This document shows positions 1-7,331 of a stretch of DNA of 9,450 nt, piece by piece (position 1 is the stretch's first letter; each line of letters starts with the position of its first letter). A model generated the notes under the pieces. The model saw only the letters and a list, made by a program, of their open reading frames with translations, had not been told where the DNA came from and did not search any database. The position numbers were made by a program, and so were the translations under genes. Source of the stretch: Nanobdellota archaeon (lineage in GTDB: Archaea > Nanobdellota > Nanobdellia > Woesearchaeales > GW2011-AR15); the NCBI GenBank assembly GCA_018815145.1, contig JAHIYL010000140.1:1-9450 (forward strand). The letters run 5' to 3'.

Positions 1-2
1 AG

Positions 3-1298
3 CGAGAAATATTCAACAAGGAAGAAATAAAAAAACTCAGCTATATGTTGAGTGAATTTCACAGCATAAAAAAAAATATTGAAGAGCAACTCAAACTGAT
101 TGAAAAGCTATTGAATTATAAAAAAAACATTATATACCGACTCAAATTAATAAAATTTGATCCAAAAAACGAAACAATGAATCTTAAAGCTCTTATTGGC
201 AAAGAGATTGCAGAAGACTATAATTCAATCAGAATCATATCTGAATTCAAAGTGCTTGAGGAGTATGATGAAGTATCAAAAATAAATCTTTTTGAAAAAG
301 AAGAGATTGAAATGACAAAAAATCTAAAGTTGCTTCTTAACCAATTCAATATCCCAAAGCTTGATTTTCCTTCAGGAAATTTTGTTACATACAGAACTTC
401 AATCCAGGAATCTCTAAAAATATTAAAGGACAATGCATTATCTCCTTTTACCATACAGGATAAATCTCATGCAATTGCAAATGGAATCCGAATGCAAGTC
501 AATTATTCAGTGTCAGATATAAACAAAGTCAATGAAAATAGTAATGGTGAAATTATTTTTCTATCCCCAATCGAAAATATTATGTCCAGCCTTTGTTTCA
601 ATCTTGAAGGAAGATCAATAAAGATGTATATGTATTCAGATGAGAAAAAAAAAGAGGATTTTGAAATTAAATCTGAAAAATTTCAACTTCTGCAGAAAAA
701 CATGAATGACCATCTGAAGGAATGGATAGAAGAAGCCAAGAAACTTGACAATAATTTTGTCAATTCCTGGTCTGAACAAAGTGAAATTCTGATAAAAAAG
801 CAATTTACAAAAAGATGGATTACAGATTCTTTTCCGGATTTTTATGCCAGATATGGTCTTGATTTCATAACAATAATCGTATTGATGAAAAATTTTGAGT
901 CAAGAACAATTGAACATAAGACAACATCAATCAGCAGAGAATCCATAATTGATGATATCTCAAAATTAAGCATGGAAGAACTGACAAAAGAGATTGAAAA
1001 AGCAAATCAATTCTGTGCTGATTCAATGAAGGACCTAAAAGGCTTCATGGAAAAAACACATCTTCCTTTAGAAAGATGCATCTGTCTCCTGCCAAAACAG
1101 CATGTTCTGTATTTTGAAAAATATTTTTTGACACTTCCGACCAGACCAAATGCTTTTTATTATTCCTCGCAGCCATTGAAAGCTGCTGAATATACACTGA
1201 GCAGATGCAGAAAAAATAATAGTTTTTCAGAAATGCCTGGCACAAGATGCATTCGTATATTTGACGAAAAAACCAACATGTCTCTAGAGAATATGTAA
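3..1298 (+). CDS. Unknown protein, 5' end outside the window
   Basis: The reading frame is already open at the first complete codon (base 3) and has no stop before the first visible ATG at 45. The real start is therefore probably upstream and the visible part is 431 residues. I do not recognise the family. The N-terminal visible part is Lys/Glu/Leu-rich and probably a coiled coil. A second charged helical stretch lies around codons 195-245 counted from the ATG. The middle looks beta-rich, and the C-terminal third has a few cysteines (ERCICLLP, SRCRKN, GTRCIR). There is no obvious signal peptide or membrane helix, so it is probably cytosolic. It ends in TAA at 1296-1298 and converges on the minus-strand operon, so it is not part of it. 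A relation to the operon is not supported. ATG45 as the real start is possible but less likely, because the upstream codons read on as similar Lys/Glu-rich sequence. Confidence 0.8.
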   Translation, partial: REIFNKEEIKKLSYMLSEFHSIKKNIEEQLKLIEKLLNYKKNIIYRLKLIKFDPKNETMNLKALIGKEIAEDYNSIRIISEFKVLEEYDEVSKINLFEKEEIEMTKNLKLLLNQFNIPKLDFPSGNFVTYRTSIQESLKILKDNALSPFTIQDKSHAIANGIRMQVNYSVSDINKVNENSNGEIIFLSPIENIMSSLCFNLEGRSIKMYMYSDEKKKEDFEIKSEKFQLLQKNMNDHLKEWIEEAKKLDNNFVNSWSEQSEILIKKQFTKRWITDSFPDFYARYGLDFITIIVLMKNFESRTIEHKTTSISRESIIDDISKLSMEELTKEIEKANQFCADSMKDLKGFMEKTHLPLERCICLLPKQHVLYFEKYFLTLPTRPNAFYYSSQPLKAAEYTLSRCRKNNSFSEMPGTRCIRIFDEKTNMSLENM

Positions 1299-1318
1299 TC
1301 AATTTATTGTTGTACCTA

Positions 1319-1864
1319 TCATTTCACAAATTCTTCTTTCCACTGTACTTTAACAATGATTGCCTCAGCTGCATCATCATAGAATTTACTTATTGTGAAC
1401 CTTATCTTTGCTGATTTCTTGTCTCCAAGTACCTTTTGTATCTGAGAAAACAAATTCTTTTCTTCTTCAAAACTCAATGTCTGCATTGTGACATTATTGC
1501 TGCATGTGTTAGGCTCCTTATCCAGTATCTCACAGTACCTGGGTTCTCCTTCAATCATGATGCAGAGATTGTTCCCAATGCCCTCCTCTTCAAATTTCAC
1601 ATCACTGATAGTGATATTTTTTACGACTCTTGGAAATACAAATTCTTCGATTTCCTGTCTTTCAGTTCCTATAGAACACACATTCAGGATTGAAGATTTC
1701 AACATGGAAAAGCTCTCGTGCGCCTGATTCAATTCATTATTATGTATCCATCTTGAAAGAAGAGTGTAGCCTGAGACAAATATCAGGCCCCCTATAATCA
1801 GGCCTGCAATTACCCACATCCACACCTCAACAGATTCAATACCTTTTTTGTTTCTTCTGATCAT
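1319..1864 (-). CDS. Pilin-like membrane protein with class III signal (operon gene I)
   Basis: This 181-residue protein is the last gene of the operon. It begins with a basic stretch ending KKG (residues 6-8), followed by IESVE and a hydrophobic helix at about 14-36. That is the archaeal class III prepilin layout: cleavage after G8, Ser at +3 and Glu at +5, with Ile where Gln is usual. A prepilin peptidase of the FlaK/PibD type would be expected to cut there, leaving a helix able to pack into a filament core. The remainder is an extracytoplasmic beta-rich domain with four cysteines (63, 101, 111, 121), enough for two disulfides. The segment from about 57 to 90, with a Cys-x-x-Gly turn, then Phe-Pro and short beta strands, resembles archaeal pilin head domains. 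The start ATG overlaps the stop of the preceding gene as ATGA, so translation is probably coupled. The exact family is unknown. Confidence 0.85.
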   Translation of the reverse strand: MIRRNKKGIESVEVWMWVIAGLIIGGLIFVSGYTLLSRWIHNNELNQAHESFSMLKSSILNVCSIGTERQEIEEFVFPRVVKNITISDVKFEEEGIGNNLCIMIEGEPRYCEILDKEPNTCSNNVTMQTLSFEEEKNLFSQIQKVLGDKKSAKIRFTISKFYDDAAEAIIVKVQWKEEFVK

Positions 1865-2325
1865 TTGATGATTACCTGGAAATTTGAATAATCAAATTCA
1901 ATGATTGCCTTGTCAGAATTTGTGAATTCTGTGCAATCTGCCTTAGGCTCGAGTTTGGCTTTGTCCTTATACCCTATATTATCTATCATATCAGGTGTGC
2001 ATTCCAATGTGCATCCCTCACATTTGACTGTATAGCAGAGGCTGCCTCTATTCTCTGATTTTTGCGATCTCTCAAAACATATCTTTGCCTGCTTGACTAT
2101 CTCATTGAAAAACCTTGTACTGTCAGCTCCCTGCACTATTATTGTCTCTTTATCAAGTACAAGCTCTTCATTACAGTCTCCGGTAAGCTTGCACATGAAT
2201 TTGTTTGAAGATAGAGACCATTTTGAAAGCATTCCTACAATCACAAATACCGCTATAAGAGATACAAAAATAATAAAAATATAGTTCAGCGGAAGATTAG
2301 CATTTTTTTTTAGTGTTTTTTTCAT
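1861..2325 (-). CDS. Small Cys-rich pilin-like membrane protein (operon gene H)
   Basis: This 154-residue protein has a short lysine-rich cytoplasmic N-terminus (about residues 1-10), one hydrophobic helix at about 13-33, and a soluble remainder predicted to lie outside the cell. The ectodomain has eight cysteines (45, 51, 83, 97, 102, 105, 109, 131), including a tight cluster from 97 to 109. This suggests a compact disulfide-stabilised fold. The N-terminus resembles its neighbours in position and charge but lacks a clear Gly/Ala processing site, so it may stay unprocessed. It ends in a beta-strand-like NFQVIIK. The start lies one base after the stop of gene G, and its stop overlaps the start of gene I. 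The codons just after the start contain a run of nine A (2303-2311 on the minus strand). I cannot assign a family. Confidence 0.82.
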   Translation of the reverse strand: MKKTLKKNANLPLNYIFIIFVSLIAVFVIVGMLSKWSLSSNKFMCKLTGDCNEELVLDKETIIVQGADSTRFFNEIVKQAKICFERSQKSENRGSLCYTVKCEGCTLECTPDMIDNIGYKDKAKLEPKADCTEFTNSDKAIIEFDYSNFQVIIK

Positions 2326-2326
2326 A

Positions 2327-2893
2327 TTAAATCAATCCAAAACTTTTATCCAGATTTGCAAATTCCTTATAATAAGGATATATTATCAAATATGCAACAT
2401 AGATTATTATCGCGATCAGGATGAAATAAATCACATAACTCATTATTCCCCAAGCGCTCTTTTTTTTTGGAAGCTCTTTTTCTTTGGGAGGTGTCTCCTG
2501 TACTGTTTCTGTTTTTTTATACCCTTCTTTTTCATTTATCCTGTCAAAATCAACAAGATTTTTCTCCTTTTGCAGAGTTTGGGAAATTGGCTGGCCAGTT
2601 TCCTGTGGCACTTGGGAAGATGAAGTTGACTGAGAATTTGCATTGGCAGGTGTTGGCTGCTCATTAGATTGCTGACTCACAGCAGCATCGCCTATCACTG
2701 GTTCAGGTCTAATATTGGCATTAGTCATTGCCTCGGTCTTCATGATTGAATTTATCCTTTCCTCATCAAGCGGAGCAAGGTTTCCAAAAGCATCAACTGA
2801 ATAAATTCTGCTCTGCTCAGTACTATAAGTCACAGCCTCTTTCAGACTTTCATATTGTTTCCTGTCGTTTCCTGTAATCACAAAATATACCAT
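2327..2893 (-). CDS. Tail-anchored cytosolic protein with Pro/Gln/Ser linker (operon gene G)
   Basis: The 188-residue product differs in plan from every neighbour. It has a small N-terminal domain (about residues 1-50, starting VYFVITGNDRKQYESLKEA). A low-complexity linker rich in Gln, Ser, Pro and Thr (about 65-107) and a charged Lys/Glu stretch (108-145) follow. One membrane helix near the C-terminus (about 147-171) precedes a 17-residue tail. The KKK just before the helix places the N-terminal domain in the cytoplasm by the positive-inside rule. It has no cysteine at all, unlike the eight other operon products. A plausible role is a cytosolic adaptor or regulator tethered to the assembly, which is inference only. 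It starts one base after the vWA gene stop and ends one base before gene H. A run of nine A lies at 2460-2468 (minus strand), just before the codons for the membrane helix. Confidence 0.82.
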   Translation of the reverse strand: MVYFVITGNDRKQYESLKEAVTYSTEQSRIYSVDAFGNLAPLDEERINSIMKTEAMTNANIRPEPVIGDAAVSQQSNEQPTPANANSQSTSSSQVPQETGQPISQTLQKEKNLVDFDRINEKEGYKKTETVQETPPKEKELPKKKSAWGIMSYVIYFILIAIIIYVAYLIIYPYYKEFANLDKSFGLI

Positions 2894-2894
2894 A

Positions 2895-4871
2895 TTAGCC
2901 TACAACCACTTTTTTTTGGACAGAATCATATTCAATCAATATATTGTAAGTGTTATAAATATCTTGTGTAAAAATTATCTGGTCATCCTCACCACAGGAA
3001 TAATCCAGATTACCAATCACATTACAGAAATTCCTTTCAATAAGCAGATCAGTTATACCTTTTTCTGTTATTGGATAATTGAATTCATATTTATTATTAA
3101 CAATAAACTCCTCACAAACCATATCGTTCTCATCATCGCCGAAATTTGATCTTCGCCAGCACTCAAGTATTCTTTCTAAAATATCTTCTTCAAGATCATA
3201 ATATCCAAATTCCAAATCAATCGACGGAAGCGAAATTGCCCCTGGTTTGCCTGCAATGAATTCAATGGTCAAGTGGCAATTTTTTTCAGATGGTGTACAG
3301 GTTTCAAGTGCTGTGTTCAAAATATCAGAAATATCAACCATTATAGATGGATCATCATAATGAATATCAGGAATTGCCATCTGAAATCCATTCACAGAAA
3401 TCTTTTGCAGCAATGGATTGTCATAATATTTTAGCCTCACCTTATCAAATATGACTGTCCCTTCATCACTTACAACTGAGATTGTACACGGCCCACCAAT
3501 GCATGTGTTTCTTACAGCATCAAAGAACTCCGGAGTATCTATAATCTGCTGAGAGTTTGTATCATCAAGCTGTCCGGGAAAAGTCCAAATTGGTGACGGA
3601 TTCAGTTCTTTATTGATGTACACCTCTATATTATTGGGATAGGGTGTGGTAAGTATTTCAAGGAGTGAATTATATATAGTATCTCTGTTGTCAAAAGGCA
3701 AGGGATTAAGGTTCAATGTTGTGGTTGCCCTTATAAGGGCTGTCATCCAGCCTTTGACATCCAGACATTGTCCTGTACATGGTGTTCCGCCAACACCATA
3801 GCCTTCTGAATTTCCTTCCTCATCTCCTTCAATTGGAAGTATATAATGCCAATTTGGCCATGGCTGGGTACATAAGTCTATTGCCTGTTGGATAGAAGGA
3901 TTTTCAGTTCCTGTATATTGAGGTCCGTTCCTCCAGTCTTCTTTAAAAAAAACAGTAGGTCCCCCTCCAGTCGGATCTGAATCACTGATTGGAATGATGA
4001 TACGCTTAATATCATTCCCATCGCGCCAATCATGGTTTCCAGGCTTTGCAATCCAGGAAACACCTACTGCCCAGGACTCCTCATAATCATCATATGGATT
4101 ATAGCATCCATTCCCTCCGCATATGTAATAGCTGCCCAGTTGAGGAAGCACCATCATGGTTGAAAGATCAGCAGCCGTAAGTTTCCTGTCAACACAATCT
4201 CCTTCTGCACCCCCTGCACCAAGTGAATATATAGTCCTGTTAGCATCAAGGCCAAGCTTAATCAATTTCCTGTCAATATCATTAAGGCTGTCGCAAAGTG
4301 CTGACCATTCATTTGTCATGCTTGAAGAGGTATCAATGACAAAAATTATATCCGCTTTTGTAGGTGAAGAAGCTCCGGTCACTTCAATCTTTGTGCCAAT
4401 CAGATATGAATTCTCAGGAAGTTCCATGAATTTCAATCCTGGTGGAGGATTATCCTGCCTTTCAGGAGGAACAACAAGCAGCTCTTTTGCCTTGCCGGAT
4501 TCAAATCTGGAAAGTGATATCTCTTCCAGGGAAATATTAAGAAAAGCATTCAATATCTTTGCATTTTTCGGAATGTCCATATCAATCCTATTGACCATGT
4601 TGGTCGCATTGAAGAGTAATACTTCTTTTTTCAATCCATAAAAATGTTCTTTTGCCGTGGTCCTGTAATTTAGTGTTTCGGTCGAGAGAGAAAGATATTC
4701 CTCACAAAAAGGATCATTTCTTTTTGTCTCATCATATATTGATCTGCAGTAAATCTTTTTTCCATAATCTGAATTATTCGCGATAAAGACAAAAATTAGC
4801 AGTATTCCGGCTATTGTTATCACTACAGAAAATATTAAAAATATTGAAATATCTGCTTTTTTGTTTTTCAT
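2895..4871 (-). CDS. Membrane-anchored vWA-domain surface protein (operon gene F)
   Basis: Read from ATG at 4871 this is 658 residues. A TTG four codons upstream (4883) is in frame but less likely. The N-terminus (MKNKKADISIFLIF) is a class III-like signal with a helix at about 8-30. Residues about 80-170 look like a beta-sandwich, with a DIPKNAKILNAFLNIS stretch. The vWA domain spans about 173-391: strand DIIFVIDTSSS gives the MIDAS DxSxS (D180, S182, S184). The region DDYEESWAVGVSW leads to RIIIPISDSDP, whose Asp near 297 is the probable later MIDAS ligand. Cysteine-bearing inserts (around 226-256 and 334-369) interrupt it. The region beyond about 395 is beta-rich, with a DISDILNTAL stretch like beta-sandwich domains of DPANN surface proteins. 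Seventeen cysteines suggest disulfides. vWA domains typically bind ligands through a metal ion, so adhesion or scaffold function is inferred. It follows gene E by 13 bases. Confidence 0.9.
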   Translation of the reverse strand: MKNKKADISIFLIFSVVITIAGILLIFVFIANNSDYGKKIYCRSIYDETKRNDPFCEEYLSLSTETLNYRTTAKEHFYGLKKEVLLFNATNMVNRIDMDIPKNAKILNAFLNISLEEISLSRFESGKAKELLVVPPERQDNPPPGLKFMELPENSYLIGTKIEVTGASSPTKADIIFVIDTSSSMTNEWSALCDSLNDIDRKLIKLGLDANRTIYSLGAGGAEGDCVDRKLTAADLSTMMVLPQLGSYYICGGNGCYNPYDDYEESWAVGVSWIAKPGNHDWRDGNDIKRIIIPISDSDPTGGGPTVFFKEDWRNGPQYTGTENPSIQQAIDLCTQPWPNWHYILPIEGDEEGNSEGYGVGGTPCTGQCLDVKGWMTALIRATTTLNLNPLPFDNRDTIYNSLLEILTTPYPNNIEVYINKELNPSPIWTFPGQLDDTNSQQIIDTPEFFDAVRNTCIGGPCTISVVSDEGTVIFDKVRLKYYDNPLLQKISVNGFQMAIPDIHYDDPSIMVDISDILNTALETCTPSEKNCHLTIEFIAGKPGAISLPSIDLEFGYYDLEEDILERILECWRRSNFGDDENDMVCEEFIVNNKYEFNYPITEKGITDLLIERNFCNVIGNLDYSCGEDDQIIFTQDIYNTYNILIEYDSVQKKVVVG

Positions 4872-4884
4872 CTCATCAGACAAA

Positions 4885-6777
4885 TTATCCTTGTCCGGGA
4901 GGATTGCCGACGTTTACTGTACCACCGCCGCCGCTTGGAGGTTTTACTGTTCCGCCGCCTTTGTTATGTACAGCAAAGCCATTGGCAAAAAAAGTGTGGG
5001 CGCTGTCCACCTGCAGGTTGTATGCTTTAGTAGGCGAGTCTATTTTTTCTATCAGATTGATTGTCATTGGTATCAGACTATTACCTTCATGCAGATAGAC
5101 TGTATCACCAGCCCTTAGATTCTGAGTTTCCAAAAATATACCATTACCTATGTAGAATGGATGCTCAGCTGTTACATCTACATTACCTCCATCAGTCTCT
5201 AAGTGATAATAGTAGTCACGTTGGACTGTATAGATCTCTGAGACTTCTGACAATGTGACCTTTTCATCACTGAAAGCAAAGACTTCAGCCCCTATGGATA
5301 GCTCTTCTATCGGTTTTCTGCCTGTTGGAGTATCAATTACAGTACCTGCAAGAAAGCATCCGCCTCCGCAGCTGGGGCAATTATCATCGCAGGAATTACC
5401 GGGTTTTGGTTCCATCCTCTCTTCAAAATACTGATGAATTCTAATTTTAAAAGGAAGTGTTCTAGATTCCACCAAAATATCAATTGGTTTCCTATATTTG
5501 CTGTCATCACAAGTCACTTCTGCAATAAGACTCCACGTATATTTGGTTCCGACACCAAAGCATTCTGTAACAGGTATCGGTATACCTGGATTACCATTGT
5601 ATTCTCCTCCGGCATAGGCTATCTTATCAGGCCCTATGCAGGGAGGCTTCATTTGCTCATAGCCTACTGAACCCGGAAGAGGACAGAAAGGATCATCGCA
5701 TGCCCCTGAATTGCAGTCCTCAACCGTATTATAGTAATTGCAGCCCTTGCTTTCACAAGCCGGTGCGCAAGGACCACAAACATTACTTTCTTTTGCATCG
5801 TCGCAACTGTCCTCGGACATGTCGTGTTCGCTCTTGACACTGTCCTGACCGCAGGCAATAACATAGGAGCATTTCATATAATTGCATTTATCGCAATCCG
5901 GATCCGGGTCATCACAATCCTGTTTGCAGAAATTGTCCTGTTCACATGTCCCGTCAGTTACTTCTGCTGCACAGTCAGGATCAGGTATTGTGCATCCGCT
6001 TATGCAGATGTCATCTTCATCAAAAGAATCCTGCAGACGCTCCACTTCTTCATTAAAAATTATGATCGCTTCCTGGATATTGATCGGCTTGTACTGGCAT
6101 TGTTGATCTCCTGAAACACCATACATCTTCTGTTCGCTGCAGGCCCGAAAAGACACCTGATTCTCAATTACCCATTCTCTCATCTTCCTGTATATCAGCC
6201 AGAATCTCCAGTACCCTACATCAACATTGAAATTAGGGTCCTGATAACTGACAGTAGAACCATCCACTGGTGAATATTTTATCTGGCCGTTCAGTCCATT
6301 GGCTGTGATTTGAAACGCTTCATCATATGTTCCGGCCATCACTCCTGCTTCATCCACACCAATCAATACTGAAGTGATTATGTCTTCAATAGATGTATCT
6401 GTTTTCACAATCTCTATTCCTATACCTGAAACTTCTTTTCCGTCAATATACTCAAGATAATCATTGATAATTGTCTTGACCTCCTCACCCATCTCTTCTT
6501 TGACCTCATCAACAGTCGGCACATTCGGAAGGGAATAGCTCATCCAATAGCCGTTCTCAATGTCCATGAGACCTTCTTTTCCAAGATTATAGGTACCAAG
6601 GATACCTGAATTCTCAAGAGACTCATATATTGCGTTTGCAGTATCCTGAGCATACTGATCTGTCAGATCAAATCCTAGGTCAATACCTGCATCCTGTGCT
6701 GCATTATTGATGAGAAATATTGCGATGACTATCGCTATCAGAAATGATGTTATAAAAACTGATCCTTTTTTTGTCAT
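4885..6777 (-). CDS. Pilin-like anchored protein with C-terminal Hint autoprocessing domain (operon gene E)
   Basis: This 630-residue product starts at ATG 6777, chosen because AAAGGTGAG precedes it by 4 nt and the next residues (MTKKGSVFITSF) form a class III-like signal with a helix at about 7-25. A further upstream ATG at 6870 would overlap gene D and lacks this support. Residues about 26-255 are an unrecognised ectodomain. Residues 258-365 are a cysteine/aspartate-rich segment (DPDC motifs), and about 380-460 are beta-rich. After CPSCGGG comes a 132-residue Hint domain (474-605) with Cys474, TAEH in block B (His539) and terminal His604-Asn605. The next residue is Lys606, heading a 25-residue Gly/Pro tail. 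There are 27 cysteines, 26 without the Hint nucleophile. Self-cleavage or ligation at either Hint border is expected from the family; the biological role is unknown. It is the only operon gene preceded by a real gap (47 nt). Confidence 0.92.
   Translation of the reverse strand: MTKKGSVFITSFLIAIVIAIFLINNAAQDAGIDLGFDLTDQYAQDTANAIYESLENSGILGTYNLGKEGLMDIENGYWMSYSLPNVPTVDEVKEEMGEEVKTIINDYLEYIDGKEVSGIGIEIVKTDTSIEDIITSVLIGVDEAGVMAGTYDEAFQITANGLNGQIKYSPVDGSTVSYQDPNFNVDVGYWRFWLIYRKMREWVIENQVSFRACSEQKMYGVSGDQQCQYKPINIQEAIIIFNEEVERLQDSFDEDDICISGCTIPDPDCAAEVTDGTCEQDNFCKQDCDDPDPDCDKCNYMKCSYVIACGQDSVKSEHDMSEDSCDDAKESNVCGPCAPACESKGCNYYNTVEDCNSGACDDPFCPLPGSVGYEQMKPPCIGPDKIAYAGGEYNGNPGIPIPVTECFGVGTKYTWSLIAEVTCDDSKYRKPIDILVESRTLPFKIRIHQYFEERMEPKPGNSCDDNCPSCGGGCFLAGTVIDTPTGRKPIEELSIGAEVFAFSDEKVTLSEVSEIYTVQRDYYYHLETDGGNVDVTAEHPFYIGNGIFLETQNLRAGDTVYLHEGNSLIPMTINLIEKIDSPTKAYNLQVDSAHTFFANGFAVHNKGGGTVKPPSGGGGTVNVGNPPGQG
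4888..4962 (-). other. Gly/Pro-rich tail after the Hint domain of gene E
   Basis: Twenty-five residues (606-630) follow the Hint Asn. They consist of Lys, Gly runs, Pro, Val and Thr, with GGGTV occurring twice (KGGGTVKPPS then GGGGTVNVG). The DNA shows the same imperfect tandem copy. The tail mirrors the Gly run (CGGG) just before the Hint Cys, so both Hint borders are flexible. If Asn605 cyclises, this peptide would be released. It may be just a solvent-exposed linker, and no known sorting signal is visible. Confidence 0.7.
4963..5358 (-). other. Hint (intein/hedgehog-type) domain inside gene E
   Basis: Residues 474-605 of gene E, 132 residues. Block A reads CFLAGTVIDTPTGRKPIEEL, block B VDVTAEHPFY, and the C-terminal blocks DSAHTFFANGFAVHN. 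The length fits a mini Hint without a homing endonuclease. All residues needed for the N-terminal acyl shift (Cys, TxxH) and for Asn cyclisation (His-Asn) are visible. The residue after Asn is Lys, not Cys/Ser/Thr, as in type B bacterial intein-like domains, so canonical splicing should fail. Expected products are an N-terminal part with an activated thioester at Gly473, the free Hint, and a 25-residue tail beginning Lys606. A close alternative reading is a hedgehog-like or pretoxin-type Hint, but no toxin domain follows. Confidence 0.93.
5683..6006 (-). other. Cys/Asp-rich repeat segment of gene E
   Basis: Residues 258-365 of gene E contain 18 cysteines, many in the form DPDC or CxxDC (CTIPDPDC, FCKQDCDDPDPDCD, CDDPFC). 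The same style of motif is seen in genes A and B of this operon. Alternating Cys and Asp suggests a disulfide-tied, calcium-binding stalk or spacer. That is inference from composition and from similar Cys/Asp repeats in archaeal surface proteins. Confidence 0.7.
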
Positions 6778-6781
6778 GTGG

Positions 6782-6790
6782 CTCACCTTT
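6782..6790 (-). promoter_or_regulatory. Strong ribosome binding site of gene E
   Basis: On the minus strand AAAGGTGAG ends 4 nt before ATG 6777. GGTGA matches the archaeal anti-Shine-Dalgarno (16S 3' end with TCACC). It decides the start of gene E and is the best such site among the operon genes. It lies in the only sizeable intercistronic gap, which suggests independent and efficient translation of E. Confidence 0.8.
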
Positions 6791-6824
6791 GTATTTTTTA
6801 TTATTGCATTATTAAATATTATAT

Positions 6825-7331
6825 TCAAGTTATTAAAATTATCTTGCCTGTCGAAATCTCCTGGCTGCATGGTAAAGGAAATACCAGATCATAGGAAATG
6901 AATTCCTCATTTTGAAATTGTGTACATTTTGAAGGTGCTGTATCCGGAGGTCCAATAAAATCATCAGAAGTTATGCATGCTTTTTCTCCAATTTCAAGCT
7001 TCCATTGACCTTTCCGGAATATGCTGTCGAGATTCTTCCGGATAGTTGCAATCAGGTCGATAGTCCCTATTGTTGGGCCATAAAATGGTTCAGTATTATC
7101 ATAGCACACATATGTTCCCATGAGCTCATTTATTGATATTCCTTTTTCAGTAATATATGGAAATTTTGTGATGCTGGTTGTCAAAAAAACATTTTTGCCC
7201 TTTGTCATCAGACCTTGTGTATCATAAATATTGTCCCTGCTCTGCTTTACTCTGGAAAAAAGCAATATTATGACAAGTACAATGACCATAAGGACTACTG
7301 ACAGAAATTCTGATCCTTGTGCTTTCTTCAT
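6825..7331 (-). CDS. Pilin-like membrane protein, AQGS-type class III signal (operon gene D)
   Basis: A 168-residue protein with N-terminus MKKAQGSEFLSVVL. It matches the archaeal class III signal pattern: two lysines, cleavage expected between Ala4 and Gln5, Gln at +1, Ser at +3, then a hydrophobic helix to about residue 25. It has no other membrane segment. The rest is predicted extracytoplasmic, with four cysteines (in TYVCYD, KACITS, SKCTQF, PLPCSQ). It finishes with a beta-strand ending GKIILIT. Its ATG overlaps the stop of gene C as ATGA and is preceded by AAAGGT with a 6-nt spacer, supporting this start. I infer a minor pilin or pseudopilin role. The family is not recognised. Confidence 0.86.
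   Translation of the reverse strand: MKKAQGSEFLSVVLMVIVLVIILLFSRVKQSRDNIYDTQGLMTKGKNVFLTTSITKFPYITEKGISINELMGTYVCYDNTEPFYGPTIGTIDLIATIRKNLDSIFRKGQWKLEIGEKACITSDDFIGPPDTAPSKCTQFQNEEFISYDLVFPLPCSQEISTGKIILIT

Noticed and set aside
1299..1318. Bidirectional terminator between the convergent genes
   Set aside because: Only 20 bases with no hairpin. A T6 run on the minus strand (1267-1272) lies inside the opposing gene, which is too weak to call a terminator.
4156..4641. Plus-strand frame of 161 codons opposite the vWA gene
   Set aside because: It is antisense to a clear vWA coding region, has no promoter or ribosome site, and has a Ser/Pro-rich translation typical of an antisense shadow.
4963..5358. 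Classical splicing intein or toxin-delivering Hint
   Set aside because: The residue after Asn is Lys, so standard splicing is not expected. No homing endonuclease is present, and no toxin domain follows, only a 25-residue tail.
6800..6840. Internal promoter before gene E
   Set aside because: The AT-rich stretch gives several TATA-like strings by composition alone, and none has both a clear consensus and a fitting start distance.
4885..6870. A longer form of gene E starting at 6870
   Set aside because: It overlaps gene D and adds 31 residues before a good class III-like signal. The GGTGA site lies just before ATG 6777.
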